Assembly (NCBI RefSeq): GCF_051014445.1
Contig: NW_027488368.1
Location: 27,378,001-27,442,000 of the forward strand
DNA length: 64,000 nucleotides
Direction of reading: 5' to 3'
Origin: Colletes latitarsis
Lineage: Eukaryota; Arthropoda; Insecta; Hymenoptera; Colletidae
Positions within the stretch are counted from its first letter, which is position 1. Each line of letters opens with the position of its first letter. The notes beneath the pieces are model-generated. The model searched no databases. It saw only the letters and a list, made by a program, of their open reading frames with translations, and was not told the DNA's origin. This document shows positions 1-11,995 of the stretch, in pieces. The position numbers and the translations under genes are program-made.

Positions 1-3000
1 AGCAAGCAAGCAATAAGCTAGTAAGTAACTAGTAAGCTTGTAAGCAAGCAGCAGGCTAGTCAGAAAGCAGTTCTCTAGTAGGAAAGGTGTATGCTAGTAA
101 GCAAGCAGTAAGCTAGTAAGCAAGCAGTAAGCTAGATAGCAAGCAGTGATCTATTAAGCTAGCAGGCAGCTAGTAAGAAAACAAGAAGCTAGTATGGAAG
201 CACTAAGCTAGAAAGCAAGCAGCAGGCTAGTAAGCAAGCAGTAAGCGAGTAAGATGGCAGTCAGCTAGTAAGCAACCAGTAATCTAGTGAGCAAGCAGTG
301 AGCTAGTAAGTAAGCAGAAAGCTAGTAATGAAGCACTAAGCTAGGGAGCCGGCAGCAAGCTGTGATGCAAGCAGTAAGCTAGAAAGCAGGCAGCTGTAAT
401 CTAGTAAGCGAGCAGGGAGGTAGAAAGTGAGCAGAATTCTAGTAAGCAAGCAGTGAGATAGTAAGCGACGAGGAAGCTAGTAAGCAAGCACTAAGCGAGG
501 TAGCTAGCATTAAGCTTGTAAGCGAGCAGTAAGCTAGTAGGCATGTAGTGAGCAAGCAAGATGGCAGAGTGCAAGTAAGCAAGCAGCAGGCTAGTAGGAA
601 ATCAATTAGCTACTAAGAAAGCAATTAGCAAGTAAGAAAGCAGTATGCTAGTTAGCAAGCCGTAAGCTAGTAAACCAGCAGTAAACTAGTAAGCAAGAAG
701 TAAGCTAGTATGCAAGCAGTAAGTTACTAACAGAGCAGTAAGTCAGTGACAAAGCAGTAAGCTATTAAGCAAGCTGTAAGCTAGTATGCAAGCAGCAAGC
801 GAGTAAGCAAGCAGCAAGCTAGTAAGCAAGCAACAAGCTAGTAAGCAAGCAGCAGGCTAGCAAGAAAGGAGTTAGTTAGTAAGGAAGCAGTAGGCTAGTA
901 ACCAAGCAGTAAGCCGGTAGGCATGCAGTAAGCTAGTAAGCAAGCAGTGAGTTAGTATGCAAGCTGTGGGCTAGTCAGCGACGAGGAATCTAGTAAGGTA
1001 GCAGCATGGTAGAAGGCCATCAGTAAGGTAGTAAGCATCAAGTAAGCTAGTAAGCAAGCAATAAGCTACTAAGCAAGCAGTGAACTTGCAAGCAAGCAGT
1101 AAGCTGGTGAGCAAGCAGTAAGCTGGTAAGGAAGCAGTATGCTTGTGAGCAAGCAGTAAGCAAGTAAGCAAGCTGCAGGCTAGTAAGCATGCAGTGAGCC
1201 AGTAAGAGAGCAGGATGCTAGTAAGGGAGCAACACGCTAGTAAGCTAGCAGAAGCTGGTAAGCAACAAGTAAGCTAGAAAGCAAGCAGCAAGCTAGAAAG
1301 AAAGCAGTTAGCCATAGAGCAAGCAGTAAGCTAGTAAGCACGCACGACGCTAATATGGAAGCGGTATGCTAGGAAGCAAGCAGTAAGCTAGTAAGCTAGC
1401 TGTAAGCCGGTAAGAAAGCAGTTATGTATTAAGCACGTAGTGAGATTGCAAGCGAGCACGAAGCTAGTAAGGAAGCAGCATGATAGTCTGCAAACAGTAA
1501 CATATTAAGCAAGCGGTGAGCTCGTAAGCGAGCAGCGAGGTAGTAAGGAAGCAGTGTGCTGGAAAGCAAGCAGTAAGCTGGTAAGCAAGGAGGTAGCTAG
1601 TAAGCAAGCAGCACGATAGTAAGCAAGCAGTAAGCTGGTAAGCAAGGAGGTAGCTAGTAAGCAAGCAGCACGATAGTAAGCAAGCCATAAGCTAGAAAGC
1701 CAGCGGTAACCTAATAAACAAGCAGTGCGCTAGTAAGCAAACAAGAAGCTAGTAAGGAAGCACTAAGCTAGAGTGCAAGCAGCAGGCTAGTAAGCACGCA
1801 GTAAGTTAATACGCACGCAGTGAGATTGCAAGCGAGCAGGAAGCTAGTAAGGAAACAGCATGCTAGTAAGCAAGCTGTAAGCGAGGAAGGTAGCAGTAAG
1901 CTAGTAAGATGGCAGTGAGCTAGTAAGCAAGCAGTAATCTAGTGAGCAAGCAGTGAGCTAGTATGCAAGCAGTGAGCTAGTAAACAAGCAGGAAGCTAGT
2001 AAGCAAGCAGTAAGCTAGTAAGTTTGCACTAAGCTATTAAGCAGCCAGTAAGCTAGTAAGCAAGCAGCAAGCAGTGAGCTTGTAAGCGAGCAGGGCGCTA
2101 GTGAGGAAGCAGCAGCCTAGTCAGAAAGCAGTTAGCTAGTAAGAAAGCAGTAATCTAGTAAGGAAGCAGTGAGCTTGTAAGCGATCAGGGCGCCAGTAAG
2201 GAAGCAGTATGCTAGTAAGCAAGCTGAAAGCTAGTAAGCTAGCGGTGAGCTAGTAAGCGAGCAGTATTCCAGTGTGCAAGCAGCTGGCTAGTAAGAAAGC
2301 AGTAAGTTAGGAAGAAAGCAGGAATGTAGTAAGAAAGCATTTAGGTAGTAAGCAAGCAGTAATGTACTAAGCAAGCAGTACGCTAATAAGCAATCACCTG
2401 GCTAGTATGCGAGCAGTAAGAGAGTAAGCTAGCAGTAAGATAGTAAGCATGCAGTAAGCTTGTATGCAAGCATTAAGCTAGTAAGCAAGCAGTAAGCTAG
2501 TAAGGAAGCAGTTAGCAATTATGCAAGCAGCAAGTTAGTAAGAAAGCTGTAAGTTAGGAAGAAAGGTGGAAAGTAGTAAGCAATCAGTAAGCTAGTAAAC
2601 AAGCAGTAAGCTTTGTAAGCAAGCAGTGTGCTAGTAGGCACGCAGCATGCCAGTAAGCAGGCGGAAAGCTAGAAAGTAAGCAGCATGCTAATGTGCATGC
2701 AATAAGCTAGTAAGGAAGTAGTATGCTAGTAAGCATGCAGTAAGCTAGCAAGCAAGCAGTGTGCTGGTTAGAAAGCAATTAGCTAGTAAGGAAGCAGTAT
2801 GCTAGTAAGCAGAGGGTAAGCTAGAACGCAAGCAGCAAGCACGTAAGCAAGCATTCAGCTTGCTTACAACAGGTAAGCTAGTAAGCAAGCTGTGACCTAG
2901 TATGCGAGCAGGGATCTAGTAAGCAAGCAGTGTGCTAGTAAGGACGCAGCATGCCAGTAACAGTCGGAAAGCTAGCAAGCAAGCATCAAGTTGGGAAGCA

Positions 3001-3740
3001 TGCTGTAAGCTAGTAAGTAAGCAGTTAGCAATTAAGCAAGCAGTAGGCTAGAAAGCAAGCAAGAAGCGCGTAAGCAAGCAGTAGGCTAGCAAGCAAGCTG
3101 TAAGCTAGAGAGCAAGCTGTTATCTAGTAAGCGTGCAGGGAGCTAGTAAGGATGCAATAATCTAGTAAGCAAGAAGTAAGCTAGTAAGCAAGCAGTAGGC
3201 TAGTCAGAATGCAGTTAGCTAGTAAGAACGCAGTATGCTAGTAAGCAAGCGGCAAGCTACGAAGCATGCAGTAAGCTTGTACGCAAGCAGTTTGCTTGTA
3301 AGCATGCAGTGAGATAGTAAGGGAGCAGGAAGCTAGTATGGAAGCAGTGAGCCAGTAAGCGAGCAGGAATGTAGGAAGGAAGCTGTATACTTGTAATCAG
3401 CAAGTGAGCTAGTTAGAAACAAGTAAGCTGGTAGGCAAGCAGCATGCAAGTAAGCAAGCAGTGAGCTAGTAAGCGAGGGGGAAGTTAGAAAGCATGCAGG
3501 AAGCTAGTATGCAAGCAGTGAGCTAGTAAGCAAGCATTGAGCTAGAATGCAAGCATCAGGCTATTAACAAAGCAGTAAGTTAGTAAGAAAACGGTCATCT
3601 TGTAAGCAACAGGACGCTTGAAAGAAAGCAGTAAGCTATTAACAAAGCAGTAAGTTAGTAAGGAAGCAGTATGCTTGTAAGCAAGAAGGGAGCTAGAAGC
3701 AAGCAGCAAGCTTCTAAGCAAGCAGCAAGCTAGTTTGCAA
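1..3740 (+). repeat. 19-bp satellite array, block 1
   Basis: Tandem array of a 19-bp monomer, consensus GCTAGTAAGCAAGCAGTAA, with about 10-25% divergence between neighbours and very few indels, so the 19-bp register is kept. The monomer has internal structure: AGTAAGCT, AGTAAGCA and AGC. A 57-bp (three-monomer) direct duplication lies at 1577-1633 and 1634-1690. No gene is seen. Short open frames on the minus strand are by-products of the repeat: the consensus carries one stop every 19 codons, and mutation removes some of them. Confidence 0.95.
1577..1690 (+). repeat. 57-bp tandem duplication (3 monomers) in the satellite
   Basis: Two adjacent, essentially identical 57-bp units (1577-1633, 1634-1690), each holding three distinct monomer variants including the rare GGAGGTAGC and GCACGATAG forms. 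This points to recent unequal exchange in register. Confidence 0.85.
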
Positions 3741-4780
3741 CCCTCAGGGACTGTGTCCGGCAATCGTCAGCCGCAGTACGGGGAGTAGCGAACCCGAGGT
3801 ACCTGATGCTTATCACACCGTAAGCCTCCTGTTGGCCGTCATAACGTCCCATCCGCTGTTCCTTCTTTGGTTTTGTGAATGGTACGTGACGGCAGGAGGA
3901 ACGGGGGCCTTGGCTTAGCCGCCCGGGCCGCGAGTATGGCGGCTCTATGAAATCGCCCTCAGATCGTAAGCCATGGTGCGCGCCGATGGGATGCATGGTT
4001 GGGGGAGAAGACCCAATCCCAAGCGAACACCTCCGAGGGCACCTGCCGAACCCCCGGAGTATTAGGCTTGCCCGGGTAAGGTGGCTCTGCCCGTGTGGAC
4101 CTTTTTTCCCACCTACGTGTGGGAACTAAATGGATTTTCATAACAAAACGGAGTTGGGGCGGGTTATTGCGGAGAGGGAGGTCGAAGACGGTGTTGGGGC
4201 TGGGGTGACGGCGCTCACGCCTCACTCAGCGCCTGGCCCGGCTTCGTGGAGGGCGGAGGAGGACGACGAGACTGTGTCAGTCACATAGGCTCCAAGAGGA
4301 AGCGGACGGGGAAGGCCGTCTCCGGAGTGGGTAGGGCAATGAGCCCGGTGGTAATGGTGAGTTGCCTCAGGGACGAGGTAACCGAGAAGATTTGCGAGAG
4401 GATATCCTCGTCTCTGAGGCGGGTGGAGAAGGTGGCCGCATCCTGCTCCTTTAAGGGGCAGAAGAGCGGCAGCGCAGAGGCCCTGAGGGAGGCTGCGCAA
4501 AAGATGAGGAAGGCGGCGCAGGAGCTGATCGGACGGAACGCCCGTCTGCAGCTTCTGTTGGAGGAGGAGTGAAGGGGGAGGAGGATGGCAGAGGCATGCT
4601 CGAATGGCGCGGCCCTCCCTCCAATCCTCCCGCCAACTCCGCCGCGTGCCCCGGCGGTGGCAAATAAGCGGGGTGCGGCGGCGGTGGTGCGAGGCTCTAC
4701 AGGCCCTTCCGCCCGCACTCCGGCCGCGCAGAGTTCCCCGTTCTCCTCAGAGGACAAACTTCTGAGGAGGATTGGGGAGA
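3741..4780 (+). mobile_element. R1-clade non-LTR retrotransposon, 5' fragment (copy A)
   Basis: This begins at the family's 5' terminus (CCCTCAGGGA here, CCCCTCAGGGG in copies D, E and H). It runs through a diverged 5' UTR, with the conserved stretch around TTTTGTGAATGGTACGTGAC, into the first third of ORF1. Homology to the full-length copies stops near 4778 within codons for LLRRIG, where a satellite foldback begins. Loss of the 3' end is not what target-primed reverse transcription produces, so it reflects a later rearrangement. It differs from the young copies throughout and is old. Confidence 0.88.
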
Positions 4781-4790
4781 TTGCGTACTA
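4130..4790 (+). pseudogene. R1 ORF1 (gag-like) N-terminal fragment, degenerate
   Basis: The ATG at 4130 follows the 5' UTR at the position equivalent to the ORF1 start of the full-length copies. The acidic N-terminus (EEDDETVS) matches them. A deletion near 4285 shifts the frame and removes the serine-rich segment. The middle part (SCLRDEV, ISSSLRRVEKVAA, a charged helix ending LQLLLEEE) is open in another frame until a TGA at 4570, where the other copies have CGA. The proline-rich part continues to about 4780. The zinc knuckles lie downstream and are missing. No function is expected. Confidence 0.8.
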
Positions 4791-4847
4791 GCTTATATGT
4801 TGCTCACTAGTAGTACGCTAGTGAGCAACAAATAAGCTAGTACGCAA
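4781..4847. repeat. 30-bp foldback of satellite at the broken end of copy A
   Basis: The arms 4781-4810 and 4818-4847 are reverse complements at 29 of 30 positions, with a 7-bp spacer (TAGTACG). The left arm is satellite in inverted orientation and the right arm is normal orientation. It sits exactly where copy A loses homology. Confidence 0.9.
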
Positions 4848-5533
4848 GCTGCAGGCTGGTAAGAATGCATTATCTAGTAAGGAAGCAGTGTGCTGGTAAG
4901 CAAGCAGGAAGCGAGTAGGCTAGCAGTAAACTAGTAAGCAGCAGTAATCTAGTAAGCAAGCAGTGAGCTAGTAAGCGAGCAGGAAGCTAGCAAGGAAGCT
5001 GTATGCTAGTAAGTAAGCAGTAAGCAAGGACGCAAGCAGCAAGCTAGTAAGCGAGCAGTAAGCGAGTAAGCTAGCAGTACGCTAGTAAGCAAACAGGGAG
5101 CTAGTAAGCTAGCAGGAAGCTAGTAAGGAAGCAGTATGCCAGTAAGCAAGCAGTAAGCTAGTGGGCAACAAGTAAGCTAGTAAGCAAGTAGCAGGCTAGT
5201 AAGTATGCAATTAGCTAGTAAGCAAGCAGGAAGCGAGTAAGCTAGCAATTGGCTAGTAAGAAGGCAGTAATCTAGTTAGAAAGCAGTGAGATAGTATGCA
5301 AGCAGAAAGCTAGTAACGATGCAGTAAGCTAGAAAGCAAGCAGCAAGCTAGTATGCAAGCAAAAAGCGAGTAAGCTAGCAGTAAGCTAGAAAGCAAGCAA
5401 CAGGCTAGTAATGATGCAGTTAGCTAGCAAGAATGCTGCACGCTAGTAAGCGAACAGTAAGCTAGAAAGCGAGCAGCAGGCTAGTAGGCAAGCAGTACGC
5501 TAGTAAGCATTCCGTGAGCTAGTAAGCGAGGAG

Positions 5534-6009
5534 GAAGCTGGTAAGGATACAGTAAGCTAGTAAGCCAGCAGTACGCTCGAAAGCAAGCAGAAAGCTAGCA
5601 AGCACACAGGGAGCTGGTAAGAATCAAGTAAGCCAGTAATCAAGCAGTAGGCTAGTAAGTGAGCAGGAAGCAGGTAAGGAAGCAGTATTCTTGTAAGCCT
5701 GCAGTAAGGTAGAGAACTAGCAGTGAACGAGTAAGCGAGCAGTGAGCTTGTAAACAAGCAGTAATCTAGTAAGCAAGCAGCGAGCTAGTAAGCAAGCAGG
5801 AAGCTGGTAAGGATACAGTATGCTAGTAAGCCAGCAGTACGCTCGAAAGCAAGCAGCAAGCTAGCAAGCACGCAGGGAGCTGGTAAGAATCAAGTAAGCC
5901 AGTAATCAAGCAGTAGGCTAGTAAGTGAGCAGGAAGAAGGTAAGGAAGCAGTATTCTTGTAAGCCAGCAGTAAGGTAGAGAGCTAGCAGTGAACGAGTAA
6001 GCGAGCAGT
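5534..6009 (+). repeat. 266-bp (14 x 19) higher-order duplication in the satellite
   Basis: A 210-bp stretch at 5534-5743 recurs at 5800-6009 with only a handful of differences, sharing rare variants such as GGATACAG, GTACGCTCG and GTATTCTTG. The offset of 266 bp is exactly 14 monomers. Confidence 0.88.
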
Positions 6010-9000
6010 AAGCTAGTATGCTAGCTGTAATCTAGAAATCAAGCAGTGAGCTAGTAAGCAAGCAAGAAGCTAGTAAGCAAGCAAGAAGCTAGTATGGAAA
6101 CAGTAAGCTAGAAAGCAAGCAGGGGGCTAGTAAGCAAGCAGTAAGCTAGCAAGCAACCAGTAAGCTAGCAGGCCAGCAGTAATCTAGACAGCAGCAGTGA
6201 TCTAGAAAGCAAGCAGTAAGCTAGTAAGCAACAAGTAAACTAGTGAGCAAACAGTAAGCTGGTATGGATGCAGTAAACTAGTAAGCAAGCAATAATCTAG
6301 TAAGCTAGCAGGGAGCTAGTAAGTAAGCAGGATGCTATTAAGGAAGCAGTAAGCTAGAACGCAAGCAGCGGTCCAGTAAGCGAGCAGTAAGCGAGTAAGG
6401 TTGCATTGAGCTGGTAAGCGAGGAGGAAGCTAGTTAGCATGCAATGAGCTGGTAAGAAAGCTGTTAGCTTGTGGACAAGTAGTAAGCTAGTAAGCAAGTA
6501 GTGAGCTAGTAACCTAGCAGTGTGATAGTATGCGTCCAGAAAGCTAGAAAGCTAGCAGTGAGCTAGTAAGCGAGCAGGAAGCTATTAAGGAAGCAGAAAG
6601 CTAGAAAGCAAGCTGCAAGCTGTTACGCGAGCAGTAACACAGAAAGCAAGCAGCAAGGTAGTAAGCATGCAGTAAGCGTGTGAGCTAGCTGTAAGATAGC
6701 AGGCAAGCTGGAAGCTAGTAAGCAAGCAGTAGGCTAGTAAGCAAGCAGTGTGCTAGTAACCTAGCAGTGAGCTAGTAAGCGAGCAGGAAGCTAGTAAGGA
6801 AGCAGTATGCTTGTAAGCAAGAAGTAACCAAGTAAGCAACAAGCAAGCTAGTAAGCAGCAAGTAAGCTAGTATGCAAGCATGCAAGCTAGTAAGCAAGCA
6901 ACAAGCTGTTAAGCGTGCAGTAAGCTAGAAAGCATGCAGTGAGCTGGTAAGCGAGCAGGAAGCGAGTAAGAAAGCTGTAGGCTAGTAAACAAGCAGTAAG
7001 CTAGTAAGCAGGCAGTATGACCGTAAGGAAGCATTCGGCTAGTAACACAGCAGTAAGCTAGAAAGCAAGCGGCAGGCTGGTAAGTGAGCAGTAGGCGTGT
7101 AAGCTAGCTGTATGCTAGTAATCAAGCAGTAACCTACATACCAAGCAATGAGATTTCCAGCTAGCAGGAAGCTCGTAAGGAAGCAGTAATCTGGTAAGAA
7201 AGATGTTAGCTAGAATGCAATCAGTAAGCTAGTAACAAAGCGGGATGCTAGTAAGCATGGAGTAAACTAGTAAGCAACCGGAAAGTAAGTAAGGAACCAT
7301 TCGGCTAGGAAAAGGGTAGTTTGTTAGCAAGAAAGCAGTAAGCTAGTAAGCAAGCAGTAAGCTTGTAAGCGAGCAGTGAGCTAGTAAGCAAGCAGGAAGC
7401 TAGTAAGGAAGCAGTATGCTAGAAAGCAAACAGCGGGCTAGAAAGCAAGAAGTAAGGGAGTAAGCTAGCAGTATGCTTGTAAGAAAGCTGATAGCTAGTA
7501 AGCAAGTAGTAAGCTACAAAGCAGACAGTGAGCAAGTAAGCAACCAGGAAGCTAGTAAGGATGCAGTATGCTAGAAAGCAAGCTGCGGGTTAGTAAGCAA
7601 GAAGTAAGCGAGTAAGCTAGCAGTAGGCTAGTAAGGAAGCAGTTTGCTAGAAAGCAAGCAGAGGGCTAGTAAGGGAGGAGTAAGCGCGTAAGCTAGCAGG
7701 AGGCTAGTAAGAAAGCATTTAGCTATTAAGCAAGTAGTGAGCTTGTAAGCAAGCAGTAAGCCTAGAAAGCAAGCAGTAAGCTAGAAAGCAAGCAATACGC
7801 TATAAAGTAAGCAGCAAGTTAATAAGCAAGCAGTGAGCTAGTAAAGGAGCAGGGAGCTAGGAAGGAAGCAGTGTGCCAGTAAGCAAGCGGTGAGCTAGAT
7901 AGCAAGTAGCAAGCTAGCAAGCTAGTAGTAAGACAGTAAGCGAGCAGGAAGCTTGTAAGGAATCATTTTGCTGGATAGCAAGCAGTAAGCTACTAGGCAA
8001 GCAGTAAGCAAATAAGCAAGCAGTATGCTAGTAAGCGAGCAGTAAGCATGTAAGCAATCAGCAAGCTAGTAAGCAAGCAGTAAGCTAGTAAACGAGCAGG
8101 GACCCAGTAATGCAGCAGAATGCTTGTAAGCATGCTGTTTGCTAGTAAGAAACCAGTAAGCTAGTATGCAAGCAGGAAGCTTGTAAGGAAGCAGTATGCT
8201 AGAGAGCAAGCAGCGGGCTAGTAAACAAGCAGTATGCGAGTAAGCAACCAGTAAGCTAGTCAGCAGACAGTAAGCTAGAATGCCAGCGGCAAGCTAGAAA
8301 GCATGCAGTAAGCTAGGGAGCAAGCAGCAAGCAAGTGGGCAAGCACTAAGCTAGTAAGCGAGGAGGATGCTAGTAGGGGAGCAGTATGATAATAATCAAG
8401 GAGTAAGCTAGTTAGCAAGCAGTAAGCTTGTAAGCAAGCAGTAAGCTGGTGAGGCCAGTGGTGAGCTAGTAAGCGAGCAGGGCGCTAGTAAGGATGCATT
8501 ATGGTAGTAAGCAAGCGGTAAGCTAGTAAGCAAGCAGTGAGTTAGTAAGTGAGGAGGAAGCTGGTAAGCGAGCAGGGCGCTAGTAGGGATGCATTATGGT
8601 AGTAAGCAAGCCGGAAGGTAGTAAGCACTCGTCTGGTAAGAGAGCGGTAAGTTAGTAGGAATGCTGTATGTTAGGAAGAATGCAGGAATGTTGTAAGCAA
8701 GCACTAAGGTATTAAGCAAGCTGTACGATAATAAGCAAACAGTACGATTGTAAGCAAGCAGCAGGATAGTCAGAAACCAGTAAGATAAGAAGTAAGCAGT
8801 AATGTAGTAAGAAAGCTGTTAGGTAGTAAGCAAGCAGTAAGCTAGTAAGGAAGCAGGACGCCAGTAAGCAGTGACATGCTGAAATGCATGTAGCAATCTA
8901 GTGTGCAAGCAGTAAGATTGTAAGCAAGCAGTAAGGTAGTAAGCAAGCAGGTTGCTAGTAAGCAGGTAGTGAGCTAGTAGGCAAGTAGTGAGATAGTAAG

Positions 9001-9315
9001 CAAGCAGTGAGCTAGTAGGCGAGCAGGAAGGTTGTAAGGAAGCAGTATGCTAGTAAGCAAGCAGTATGTTAGTAAGCAAGCAGCAGGCTAGTAAGCAAGC
9101 AGGATGCGAGTAAGGTAGCTGTAAGCTAGTAAGCAAGCAGCAGGCTAGTACAATTGCAGTTAGTTAGTAAGGGATCCGTAGGTTTGTAGCAAAGCTGTAA
9201 GCTGGTAAGCAACCAGCAAGCTATTAAGCAAGCTAGAAGCTAGTAAGCAAGCTGTTAGCTAGCAAGCAACCAGTAAGCTAGTAAGCAAGCAGCTTGCCAG
9301 TAAGAAAGCAGTCAG

Positions 9316-9334
9316 TTGACACATTGTACGCCGG
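9316..9334 (+). repeat. piggyBac-1 left target site and terminal inverted repeat
   Basis: TTGA (a mutated TTAA) at 9316-9319 is followed by CACATTGTACGCCGG at 9320-9334. This is the inverse of the right end, with one difference. Confidence 0.85.
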
Positions 9335-10511
9335 TGGCATCTGAGACATTTAAAATCTGAGCTCCAGCACAGTATCGACCGCGTAAAGCCTAGGCGCCGG
9401 CATGAGTCGCTTGTTGACGATCAATGAGTAGGTGAAGAAAATATTTAAAATTTTATACATTATTGTAATACACTAAAATTGATTTACATATTCATTTTAT
9501 GCAATTTAACGATGACGAAAAATAGAAGCAAAATAAAAAATTTTAATTTATAGTTATAAAAAAATACACCTGTTTTATTTGATGATTGATTATTACATAT
9601 ATATAATATTAACGGAAAGAAAAATATTGATATTTAAGAGATGTATGGTATTTTTCGAAACATTTTCCAAGATGTAAAGGTACTAGTCACAGAGAGCACA
9701 TAAAGCTACTCTCGCTTCTTTTTTTGCTAGCAGAGCAAACTTTGCATGGACGTCGTACATATCGGTTTTTCCCAGATCCAATAATTCGAGTAACGTTATG
9801 CTTCTTTATATCACCCGATGGTCTCTGAGGGTGATCATATTTTGATGTGCGAGGTGTAGGAACTAATGCAGAAGTTCGTTCCACACAATCATTCGATACA
9901 TCTTGAGTACTTGGATATTCCTCGATCCATAAACATGCAACAGCATGTAAAAATTTTTGACATTTTATAGTGTTACCATTGAACTCAACATATAATCTAT
10001 ATGCATTGAACAATGCGCAATTTAAAAGAAACAAAACTGTTTTCTTTGTCCATTTCACTGTTTTCCTCATAATGGAAAAATATGATAAAAACTGATCGGC
10101 CAAATCTACGCCCATCATATATTTGTTATAATCTATGACAGATTGATGTTTCATAATTTCTTGTTTTGTTTTCCAATGTACTTTTTCGTGTTTGTTAGTT
10201 CTCCCGAATGTATTGTAGAAACCATGTATACGATTTTGTGTTTTGGCTTCCACGCCTGTACTAAAATTTCATTTTTTCTTTTAAATGTATAATCTCCAGT
10301 TTTTAATCTGATATGCTTCATAGATTCGGGAACACCTCTATTCGCTCTAATTGTACCGCAAACTCGTGTACCATTTTTCAGAAGCAATTCTGCGGTACAA
10401 ATACTGTTATAATAATTATCCATATATACATGATACCCCAGTCCTATATGTTTATCGAGCAACGACATTATAGTTTGGCCTAGTTTTTTGCCATTCGCAC
10501 AGTATATTTCC

Positions 10512-10528
10512 AAGTTGCAAATATATCC
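10512..10528 (+). repeat. Target-site duplication of copy B, left
   Basis: AAGTTGCAAATATATCC, repeated perfectly at 11991-12007 after the poly(A). The site reads TTCC^AAG. Confidence 0.92.
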
Positions 10529-10540
10529 GCTGCCTGGTCC

Positions 10541-11445
10541 CCCGGTTGGAAAGGATGGTTGCGGCTCTGGGCCGGATCCTGCCCAACCTGGGGGGCCCGG
10601 CGGGCCGAGTTCGTCGCCTCTATGTGGCAATGGTCCAGTCGGTGGCCCTATACGGGGCCCCCGTCTGGGCGGACGACCTGGCTGCCTCCCGGCGCAGCAT
10701 GACTATGCTGCGTCGGGTGCAGAGGCGCATGGCGCTCAGGGTCGTCCGCGGGTATCGGACCATGTCACATGGGGCGGCGACGGTTCTAGCGGGGATGCCG
10801 CCCATGGACCTGCTCGCGCGGTCGCACGCGGTGATGTACCGGCACCGCGTCGACCGTCGCGCGGGGGTGGGGGCGGTCCCGGGCGGGCAGGAACCTGCTT
10901 GGGGCGATTTGAAGCGCCAGGCCCGGCAGTCCGTGTTGCTCGCGTGGCAGGAGCGGCTGGCTCTGCCAACCGCGGGGCACCGGACTGTCGGGGCTGTTCG
11001 GCCACTCCTGAAGGAGTGGCTGGACAGAGGCCATGGCAGCCTCACCTACCGACTGGCACAGGTGTTTTCCGGGCATGGCAGCTTCGGAACATACCTGTGC
11101 CGGATAGGGAAGGAGCCGACGGCGCGTTGCTGCCACTGCGACGCTGAGCAGGACACGGCGGATCATACCCTGGAGGTATGCCCCGCGTGGGAGGGGGAGC
11201 GCCGTGTCCTGGTCGGCGTCGTCGGGCGGGATGTCTCGCTGCCGGGCGTGGTGCGCGCCATGCTCGGCAGCGAAGAGAAGTGGAGGGCCGTGGCCTCCTT
11301 CTGCGAGAACGTAATGTTGCAGAAGGAGGCCGCGGGGAGGGAGTGCGAGCTTCAGCGGCGCGCTAAAGCTCGCGCTCGTGCGGTGGCCCGAGGTCGTCGC
11401 CCGATCGCGAGGCGTCGCGGGCGGCCGCCTCGGCGTGGCGGATGA
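10541..11445 (+). pseudogene. R1 ORF2 C-terminal fragment (copy B)
   Basis: Open frame matching the region after the reverse transcriptase in copy D: the thumb/connection part (ERMVAALGRILPNLGG), the WADDLAASRR segment, and the cysteine motif CCHCDAEQDTADHTLEVC (C-X2-C-X~10-H-X~4-C), followed by an Arg-rich tail ending RRGRPPRRGG. No stop or shift interrupts it. It lacks endonuclease and catalytic reverse transcriptase, so it cannot act alone. Confidence 0.9.
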
Positions 11446-11959
11446 CCTAGGCTGGGAGGGGGTCCTGAGGGGACCCTCCTCCCGCCAGGCGGCGCCGGGT
11501 CGGACCGGTTGGGGGTAGGAGTGCCTCCCCCTACCGGTCCGACGCAAGGGGAGGCACCCTCAGCGGTCTGGTGCGGCCATGAACGCCCGGCCGCCGAGGG
11601 GTGGAAACGGGGTCGCGGGCGGTTGCGAGTTGGGGCTCGCAGCCGCCACTAAACGCGGCCCCGGGACGGATAGCGGCGGGATGGATTGGCCCCGTCCCGC
11701 CGCTATGAGGCAGTGTGTCTACTGGGGGGACCGATTGTCCCCCCGGGGGATGGGCGCGAAAGCGCGGGCACGGGGAGGATACCGGAAGAATGCTTCGAGC
11801 GATTCCCGGTATCCTCCCAAAGCGTGCCGAAGGGTCACCGTGGGGTTTTTAGTGGGTAGGTCCCGCGCCTGTCGTTGTACGGGCGCGGGGAATCCCACAC
11901 ACCCCTCCCACCTCTCCCCAAGGAGGTGGGAGGGAGTCTTTCGAAGATTTTCCCCACGA

Positions 11960-11960
<1 letters not shown>
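11446..11960 (+). other. R1 3' UTR with hairpins (copy B)
   Basis: Conserved 3' UTR of the young subfamily. A 12-bp stem with arms ATAGCGGCGGGA / TCCCGCCGCTAT lies at 11670-11706. Further stems follow around GGAGGATACCGG / CCGGTATCCTCC and CCTCCCACCT / AGGTGGGAGG before the poly(A). It probably provides the RNA structure recognised by the reverse transcriptase; that role is inferred. Confidence 0.75.

Positions 11961-11995
<35 letters not shown>

Larger units (their letters stand above)
4781..9319 (+). repeat. 19-bp satellite array, block 2
   Basis: Same monomer and orientation as block 1, apart from the foldback at its left edge. It contains a long-range duplication of 14 monomers (5534-5743 and 5800-6009, offset 266 bp). 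It ends at the piggyBac-1 target site (TTGA, 9316-9319). No coding signal is seen. Confidence 0.94.
10529..11990 (+). mobile_element. R1-clade retrotransposon, 5'-truncated (copy B), inside piggyBac-1
   Basis: The last 1.4 kb of the young R1 subfamily: the C-terminal third of ORF2, the whole hairpin-rich 3' UTR, and an uninterrupted tail of about 30 A (11961-11990). The 5' truncation joins the target with short microhomology (TCC). The perfect 17-bp duplication shows ordinary target-primed insertion into unique, non-satellite DNA. The long pure tail suggests a young insertion. Confidence 0.95.
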
